DNA of 64,000 nucleotides. Source: Takakia lepidozioides (taxonomy: Eukaryota; Streptophyta; Takakiopsida; Takakiales; Takakiaceae). Below the pieces are notes generated by a model, which saw nothing but the letters and a program-made list of their open reading frames with translations, had not been told where the DNA came from and searched no databases. Every line of letters begins with the position of its first letter. Position 1 is the stretch's first letter. This document shows positions 57,301 through 64,000 of the stretch, in pieces. The DNA lies in NCBI GenBank assembly GCA_030704615.1, contig CM060733.1, positions 40,982,001 to 41,046,000 on the forward strand, written 5' to 3'. Both the position numbers and the translations under genes were made by a program.

Positions 57301-59037
57301 AGTTAAATTAGCTTTCAAGACCACTTAATTTCCCAGGTAATTTATAAGTGTCTGCACCTGGTGTGTTTGCTTAGATCTGGTGGCCATGCTAGGGCAGAGA
57401 TCTACTATATCTATATCTATCAATTGCCAAGACCATGTGTTTTTATGTGAAAATATATGTAGCATCAGTACTAGCTTCACTTTCTGCCAATGTCGTCCAT
57501 CTGGTTATAACCTAGATCATGGTCCTTTGGGGCTGGAGCCTAACATCCTGATGTGGTTTGCTTCCAGTGCGTCTTGTCGTCGATAATCTTCAACGCTGTT
57601 CTTGGTCTGGTAGGTGCTCCAAGAGCGCTGGACATGCAGTCCTTATTTTTAAATTCATATACATTAGCTTAGGACAGATTTTCCATTCATTGCTCGATCA
57701 TCCTTAGATTTTAGTCTGACATAACTCCGAGGATGACAGTTGGTAATCTTGTCTACAGGTTGACATACGAGCTGCGCATAAAGTATGGAAGACAGACAAG
57801 CTGGACTTCATAGCACTATTGGCAGCCTTCTTCGGGGTATTGTTTGACAGTGTGGAGGTGGGACTTGCCATAGCTGTGGCTTTTTCATTGATCAAACTCC
57901 TGCTACAAGTTTCCCGTCCGCGCCTTTCAATCCTTGGGAACATCCCTGGCACAACGGTATACCGCAATGTGGTACAATACCCTGACTGTGTGACTACCCC
58001 ACAAATGTTGGTGGTGCGCATCGATTCAACCATGTATTTTGCCAACTCAAGCTTCATCACAGAAAGGTGGGTCATCATTCTGTACCCACCCACCTCCTAC
58101 CAGTTTGTTTTGTTTCAAGACTGCAACTCATGATTCTCGCCGCTCGGACTCGCAGACTCAGAAGCTATATCCAGACAGCAAGCGAAACGGCTACAAAGGT
58201 GGGCTCAAAACTGCAGTACTTGATTCTGGAAATGACCCCTGTCATGGAGATCGACACTACCGCAATACATTCTATTCAAGAACTTGGTCGCTGCCTGAGA
58301 TCAGTAGGCATTCAGGTACCTTCTCTCTCTATCTCTAGCTACACAGTCCGCTCTGATCATTGCAGTGCTTGTGTCACCTGTCTCGACTCATTCTCCACAC
58401 GCACCAACAATCCCTTTCAAGAGCACCATGTTTTCGTTTGCGAATATATATAACTACTTATTTTGGGTAACCCGCCAACTTTACTCACAGATTTGAGGCT
58501 CCTCTAGTATTATAAGTGTTGGGCGGTTAACCGGCTGGCCCCGGTTAATCACCGGTTCTGGAATCGAGTTAACCAGAGTGAGACCGGCCTGCTCCACACT
58601 ACTCGAATCAGGCAACAACAGAATATCCCTTGTATATTAGCATCTCCTCCATGTCCAAGTATTCACGATGACATTGCAGTCGCTGATGTGTCGAAAAAGT
58701 GTGGAGGGGGTTGTGAGGTTTGTTCAGGATGTTCCACCTGACCTTGTAATTCAGGACAGGTTCAGGACTGTGTGATTCCAGCTTGAATCTTTGTATTTCA
58801 TTTCCTCTAACATTCCACTATGCGCACAATCCAACGCAGATGGCACTCTCAAATCCCAACAAGGTAGTTCTCAGAAAACTGGCATCAGCTGGATTTCTGG
58901 ATGAGCTCGGGCTGCAATGGCTTTTCCTGTCAGTCGACGAAGCTGTGAGAGTGTGCTCCATGCTTTCCACTCAAAGATGTACAATTGCGAGAGTACACGA
59001 GCGTGACGGCGCCCACGCTCGTTGCAATGCAACTTAG
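51205..59037 (+). CDS. SULTR-type sulfate transporter (SulP/SLC26), 14-15 coding exons
   Basis: Exons: 51205-51345 (1a), 51492-51614 (1b), 52316-52534, 52691-52739, 53166-53373, 53932-54163, 54954-55019, 55220-55351, 55598-55726, 56130-56256, 56712-56839, 57568-57609, 57759-58066, 58120-58315, 58840-59037. All join in phase: 765 residues with both first exons, 718 with 1b alone. Plant SULTR hallmarks in order: [113 protein letters not shown] domain ends the protein ([36 protein letters not shown]). The protein is a plasma-membrane proton/sulfate symporter by family. Oddities: duplicated first exon, about 18 extra residues after LKGLLGY, a 53-bp intron (58067-58119) and a 42-bp exon. Confidence 0.92.
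51492..51614 (+). other. SULTR first coding exon, version 1b (41 codons)
   Basis: [16 protein letters not shown].., ending GTCAAG|GTCAGT in phase 0. It is preceded by a proper acceptor TTTTCTGGCAG, so it can be spliced onto 1a or, if transcription starts between them, serve as an alternative start. Confidence 0.75.
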
Positions 59038-60203
59038 TCTCCCGCACCTTCGAAGTAATTAGACCAGAGAGCCAACGTTGAGTGTCCAGAATAGCGATAC
59101 GATTGACAAGCTTTCCGCGGATGCAGCTTCCCATGTGGGAGGGTCTCCATAGCTTGCTCTCCCTCACTTGTACGTAACTTAGATTGTGTCTGTGTGTTGA
59201 GGAAGCTCATCAGTCTGAGCGTCGAGTTGATAGAGGTCCCTGATTTCCAAGCTGTGTATAGATGGATGAATGAGGTGCAGATGAAGTGAACATCGTGGAT
59301 GAAGTATCAATACTCCTAGTGTTAAGAAAAATTGAATAAAAACATTTGGGGAAGTGAAGCGTGTTGGTTCCCATCCCCCCGTGTACCACTTCTCATCCCG
59401 GTGAATGAGTTCCATGCATCCACCATCCCCATATTCTGTCCATTAAGCGTAAATGGAAAAACGCTGATTAGTCTTTTTTTTTCCTTTTTACAAAAAAATT
59501 AAATGGGGATGGAGGCCTGTAATGGCTAGATTCCTTCTACCTACCTTGTTGACATTTGGATGAACAGATGCTGGATGATGACCGTTGGAAAAGGGCTTGG
59601 ATGAAACCAGCTGGAAACAATCTATTTTTAAACTAAGTATTGTCTTATATTAACAGCTAGTTTATCTCTAAAATAGAATGAGGTGGTGGCGTCCTATCTA
59701 GACAGACACCCGGATGGAATCCAAATAACCAATCTGGGCTTGCCGCTTGGTTAGATGAGATTGTGGGCCTTCGTTTATAAAAGAGATCAGCACGACGCTT
59801 AAGGCGGCGGTGTACGTTTGGTGTGTAAACCCTAGACTTGTACCTGTGTGTGAGTTTTGGATGAAGAAGGTGTGAGTGAGGATGTGCTGTTGATCCATGT
59901 GAATGATTCTGACTCCTCTCCGTTGGATCCTGCCTATCTCGCTAGCCTGCTTTACCGAGCACACATCCCCGTGATAGCTCAATACCCGTAAAGGAAGAGG
60001 AATAACGGGGTGGGCGAGAATCTTGGTGGAGAAGGGGTTGCAAGATTTCGTTAATCATTAGCTACACATTCCTTCTTTGTACGTCAGGGAGCTGTACACT
60101 GACACTGTTGCCATGGTGGCGCTTTACTGTTTCAGTTCTCGCTCGTGGTTTTGCTTGCTCCTGGCTTTCACAGTATCTGCTTGCGTTTCTGTAACCTGCG
60201 GCA
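59038..60203. other. Gene-free stretch
   Basis: It includes the SULTR 3' flank. No domain-bearing frame, LTR ends or repeats are recognised. Confidence 0.5.
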
Positions 60204-61133
60204 ATGGCCTCGTCTTCTAATCCTCCAACTGATGTTGAGCTTAACATGTACAAAGAAACTCCCGCTGGTAATTTTGAGTCGATTTTTGCTAGCATCGTCC
60301 GTGCTTCGGTTGATCCTAGCCTGGTGGTTGAAGTTGATTATCCGCCTCTTGGTGCTCCGGTTGAACGCCCTGAATTGGTCCTTGACACGCCTTCTGATCA
60401 CTGGGTGGCTCAGTTTGAGTTGACCACTGCGTTGGAGGGTCTGAAGCCCACCCACACTCCGCAAGAAGAAGCGGAGCAAAGGCGAAAGTGCATCCAAGCG
60501 TTTGAAGGGGCCAGAGCGGCCAAGGCCCTGCAGCGTCTTTTTGTTGCGGAGATAGCACGCAAGCTTCCATTAACTGAGGCCAAAGACAAGCTCTTGAAGG
60601 GTTGGCGGCTCTTGTGGGCTGAAGTTTGTATTCCGCAGTTCACAGTAGCTGGGGAGGTTTCTGGCGAGTGTGAGAACTTCCTTCCGCCCAATTTACCCAG
60701 TGCGCATCGTCTGTGGGAGTTGGTGAAAGGTGGCAGTTCTCTTGTCTTGGCCAACCTGCAGCCTACCTGGAAACTTGACTACAATGTGGACATAACTTGG
60801 GATGACCATGTTGCAGGCATTCCCGTCTCTCGCTTTCCTCAAAAAGTGCATGATATTTTGATTTTCCCTGCTATTGTGTTTAGACATGAAAGATTGGGTT
60901 ACTACTTGCTTGGATTTCCTGTTAGTGATTATCCGGTGCATACACTGCTTGCCAAGGAGAAGCTTATCCTCTCCATTGTTCGAGTGGCTTTCTGGCTCAA
61001 AGTGGACGAAGAACTGTGGCATTTTCTAGGTGAAGGTGTTTACATGCTTCGCAAACACAGATTCATAAGTGGTTATTGCATCAAGGACGGGGAGTCCAAA
61101 TTGCAGCCTGCACGATCCTCAAGCAGAAGGTAA
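60204..61133 (+). CDS. Unrecognised 309-codon ORF, probably retroelement-associated
   Basis: A single uninterrupted frame starts at ATG 60204 (context GGCAATGG, favourable) and stops at TAA. It encodes a mildly acidic protein without signal peptide, with a helical charged stretch (EEAEQRRKCIQAFEGARAAK, residues 93-112) and later aromatic-rich segments such as TWKLDYNVDITWDDHV and RHERLGYYLLGF. No catalytic motif, zinc finger or known family is seen. It lies 56 bases before a gag-like ORF in the same orientation and just before an integrase fragment. By position it may be the 5' protein of a retroelement, comparable in place to the ORF before gag in the 0.6-14 kb element, though no similarity between the two is visible. 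Confidence 0.55.
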   Translation: MASSSNPPTDVELNMYKETPAGNFESIFASIVRASVDPSLVVEVDYPPLGAPVERPELVLDTPSDHWVAQFELTTALEGLKPTHTPQEEAEQRRKCIQAFEGARAAKALQRLFVAEIARKLPLTEAKDKLLKGWRLLWAEVCIPQFTVAGEVSGECENFLPPNLPSAHRLWELVKGGSSLVLANLQPTWKLDYNVDITWDDHVAGIPVSRFPQKVHDILIFPAIVFRHERLGYYLLGFPVSDYPVHTLLAKEKLILSIVRVAFWLKVDEELWHFLGEGVYMLRKHRFISGYCIKDGESKLQPARSSSRR

Positions 61134-61189
61134 CAACTTAATTCTTAACAGACAGACTACAATGCCCGTCACTATTCGGTCACCATGAG

Positions 61190-61654
61190 TTGGATGATGT
61201 GGATCTTACTGATGATGTGAAAGTTGATGGTGACACTCTTCCTGATCCTATGTCTGAAACCTTGTCTCCCGAGGACCCATTGCCAGGTGATAATACCAGT
61301 CCGACCGAAGGGGTCCCTCCAGCCTCTGGTAATGTGCCTAACCTCAATATTCAGGGCATTTGTGATGCTATGGCTACGTTGTCTAGTTGTCCTGCTCTTA
61401 TGCAGCTCTTTTTGGATAAGCAAGTAGGTTCGCCCTCAGTTACCAAGCTCAAGGAGGTCCATCATGCTCACAAACGGCCTTATCCTGACTATGAGGTAGG
61501 CCAGGACTTTGACAACTTCCTCAATTTTTTTGAGATGAGTGTCAAATTCAATGAGCTACCAACCTCTATGATTACTGATTCCTTTCGTTTTTGTCTCAAA
61601 GATAAGGCTTATTACAATTATTATCCTACTAATTTCTTATTGAAAGCTTATTGA
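61190..61654 (+). CDS. gag-like ORF, truncated
   Basis: The 154-codon frame has an acidic Pro/Asp-rich leader, then a segment like the N-terminal part of retrotransposon capsid: DYEVGQDFDNFLNFFEMSVKFNELPTSMITDSFRFCLKDKAYYNY (quoted in pieces: DFDNFLNFFEM, LPTSMITDSFRF, LKDKAYYNYY). The typical capsid C-terminus and zinc knuckle are missing, because the frame stops at 61654. The true start may be upstream, since the frame is open back to about 61133 without ATG. It is most likely a remnant of a second gypsy-type element, different from that at 0.6-14 kb. Confidence 0.5.
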   Translation: MDDVDLTDDVKVDGDTLPDPMSETLSPEDPLPGDNTSPTEGVPPASGNVPNLNIQGICDAMATLSSCPALMQLFLDKQVGSPSVTKLKEVHHAHKRPYPDYEVGQDFDNFLNFFEMSVKFNELPTSMITDSFRFCLKDKAYYNYYPTNFLLKAY

Positions 61655-61861
61655 TCTATCTTGATGATCTAGGAAAGACCTAAAAGATTAACTGAATGGG
61701 CATTATGTACGGAAGTATTTAAAGGTTGTATTTCCAGATACTCTCACCAGGTTGATAAGGACAATCGGGCATGGTGTAGTTGATGGGCGTGTCTGCATGA
61801 AACAACTGAAGTGCCAACTGCTTGGCCACTCCCCATCGCAACTCACCCTGATCCTTGATAC

Positions 61862-62152
61862 TACTACCAACAAAATACTATGTACTATCTTGGCTAAGAT
61901 AGTCAATGCAAACAGAACGGATTGGGATACAAAGCTGCTGACAGCTTTGTGGTTATACATGACTTCATATAAAGTCACCACTAAGTATACACCATTCCAA
62001 TTAGTTTATGGTATGGAAGCTTTATTTCCAGTGGAATTCCTGCTACCTACCATGAGAACGGAATGGGGAAAGAGAATGGAATTGCAAGATTCAATTAAGG
62101 TCAGGAAACATGAATTATACCATGTGGAAGAAGTACGTGCTGATGCAGCTGT
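61862..62152 (+). pseudogene. Integrase fragment related to the 0.6-14 kb element
   Basis: About 290 bp are nearly identical to 7628-7915 of the complete element (CTACCAACAAAATACTATGT to GCTGATGCAGCTG) and stay in one frame (part of ORF 61752-62156). At 61962-61966 it has GACTTCAT where the complete element has GACTCAT, so this copy keeps the frame that the other lost. Both edges are abrupt. Nothing else of that element follows on either side, so this is a truncated piece inside other retroelement DNA. Confidence 0.93.
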
Positions 62153-62156
62153 GTAG

Positions 62157-63255
62157 TGTGAATGCAGGGGAGTGAACATTACATTTGATTCCTTATGAAT
62201 ATTGAGTGAGATTTATCTATTGTGGCAAACTAGTTTATTGTGTGTTGTGTGGTTTGGACCCTGATGTAGTTGTGTAACGATACATATACGCACGACAGTT
62301 GGATGAAAATATGACATGTTTATAGCCACTTTTCTAGCCCTGCCACCTCTATTCTCACCATGTGGCCCGCCAGCGATTTTGGAAAAAAATAAATAAATAA
62401 ATAAAAACACTTCTACTCACTACTCACAAAATAGTTGTCCCTTTTTAGGGCAAACTAACAAAAGGTACTATAGAGGTACATATGTACTACATACTCATTA
62501 TTTTGGATTCTTCGCTAACTGTACCTCAAACATGAACATTGTCCTAAGGTACTAAGTGGTAGATACATATTCCACATCTAGTCAAATTAGACCGGACGTT
62601 CATGTACTCTTCAGCTATGAAATGAGTATAATAACGCTAAATTGACTTGGGTGATAATAATATACGCAAATTATTTTGTCTAAATTAATGAAACGCATTG
62701 CGAATCACTACACAAAAAAGAGGGAGGGGGGGGGTTTACATATGTCAAAGCGAATGTACATTACTGTATTCTTTCATCTTGAAGGGCTATTGTGTCTTTG
62801 CGTTGGGAATGGACAACACCACATTAATTAATAGTTATAATCAATGTGTGATGTGTAATTTCTTTGCATACAATCGGTCAATCAACATTGTCAACATATA
62901 TAATTCATCATATATTGCATTGATATCATAGTTAGATGTACAATTCATAATGTCAAATTAGATATGCAAGCTCGAAAACGGCTATCAAGCCACAATAATG
63001 TTTTGAGCAAACTTACTAGAGAGCATGGCTCTTATTTACGTTGGTTTGAGCAAGAGTTGTTTCTCTCTTGACATAAAATATACGATAGACCCAATAGTTA
63101 GGGCACACGAAGAACTGCTCATAAACAGTCTCGTTGGTTCCAAAACTACATAAATGTATGTTGGATGTCACCCACCTTAGCCAATCTTTAAAAAGGGGGT
63201 CAAATGGTGAACCGGTCATCTAATTAATGTGTGGATATATGAGGATTTATTTATG
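62157..63255. other. Gene-free AT-rich stretch
   Basis: Contains an (AAAT)n microsatellite at about 62386-62405. No supportable gene is seen. Confidence 0.6.
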
Positions 63256-63839
63256 CCTCTCATTTCTTAATATTAGCGTCTTCAATGCACCTATGGGCCC
63301 CGCTAGTACGGCCATGGGGTGAGCTCATAAGCCCACCACCCATTTGTTGGGTCCAGATTCTGAAATTTTTCTTAAGTCCTTGTTCATCTACCGCGGCGGA
63401 CTTTCTAGCGGACTGGGCAGACCCTCCAGCAGACCGACGAGCGGACTGGGCACACCCTCCAATAGACCGATGAGCGGACTGACTCCAACCTTCCAACGGA
63501 CTGGCAGACCCTTCGACAAAATATATATTTAATAACACACGTCACTAGCAGACCCTTCGATAAAATATATATTTAATAACACACGTCACTGCCACATTAC
63601 AACTTGATAGGATTTGAACACTAATCCTCGTGCTTTTTGTTCATTGCCCTTTAACCACCACACTACCCACCATTTTCTATAAACCTTTGAAATAACTAAT
63701 GCTTTATTTGCATATTGTGGCCCCAGCAGACTGGCCGGGTCCGGGCACTCCCTCCCTCTACGACCCCCTCTGCCACATGCGGGCCCCGCCGCAGCCAGAT
63801 GCGCGGGCATTGAAGATGCTAATATTGTTCAATGAGAGG
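63256..63839. mobile_element. TIR element (MITE-like), copy 2, 584 bp
   Basis: The left end CCTCTCATT-TCTT-AATATTAGCGTCTTCAATGC (63256-63288) pairs with the right end 63807-63839 as a 33-bp inverted repeat, imperfect only in the middle four bases and one more. It matches the copy at 26861-27452 throughout. Inside, GCGGACTGGGCAGACCCTCC-like words recur, and a 44-bp segment is tandemly duplicated (63504-63547 and 63548-63591). It has no coding capacity. Confidence 0.8.
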
Positions 63840-64000
63840 TTTTTTTTATGAGGTATGTTTGGACAACCACATTCCGTTAACTAGGACCACTAAAAGGTTT
63901 CCACTTTCCAAATTGAATGTACTAGCATTAATTTGGGTGAAATGACACCATAATTTATGCTTGTTTTACCCTTTGTCTTTTGACATAGATAAAAATATTA

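Overview
The window is nuclear DNA of a streptophyte (a land plant or a charophyte-grade alga). This follows from intron-split genes with GT..AG borders and from plant-type products: a KOC1-like chloroplast envelope kinase, a SULTR-type sulfate transporter with a STAS domain, an XRCC4 homologue and a HAD phosphatase. A tRNA-Ala gene and large amounts of plant-type transposon DNA agree with this. The exact species cannot be read from the sequence.

Layout. 1-14.1 kb: a C5 DNA methyltransferase-like coding fragment is split by a complete Ty3/gypsy LTR retrotransposon (634-13976). The element has 928/949-bp LTRs, a 5-bp target duplication GAGTG, an Ogre/Tat-like primer-binding site, an ORF that starts inside the 5' LTR, frameshifted gag-pol, and a very long extra 3' ORF with coiled coils. 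A CACAGCC-based repeat occurs in both LTRs and again at the pol/3'-ORF junction. 14.1-28.8 kb: gene-poor, repeat-rich DNA. It holds a tandem array with hairpin units, AT-rich DNA with palindromes, two Helitrons joined head-to-tail (19527-20945), a small two-exon membrane-protein gene, weak coding remnants and a TIR element (26861-27452) whose sister copy lies at 63256-63839.

28.8-59.0 kb is the genic part. The HAD phosphatase gene (minus strand, six exons) and the KOC1-like kinase gene (plus strand, four coding exons) diverge around a tRNA-Ala(CGC). Two exons of an unrecognised gene follow, directly abutting XRCC4 (five exons). Repeat DNA at 48.9-50.2 kb then separates XRCC4 from the SULTR gene. 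The SULTR gene has a tandemly duplicated TATA-containing promoter segment and a duplicated first coding exon, so alternative or tandem N-termini are possible. 59.0-64 kb: a 309-codon unrecognised ORF, a gag-like ORF and a short integrase fragment closely related to the 5.5-8 kb element form a mosaic retroelement remnant, followed by the second TIR element.

No evidence links the host genes into one pathway; they look like ordinary neighbours. The most unusual structures are the tandem Helitrons, the duplicated SULTR promoter and first exon, and the retroelement's extra ORFs and repeat sharing. Exon models were made by eye from homology memory, splice-site consensus and codon phase. No alignments or searches were run.
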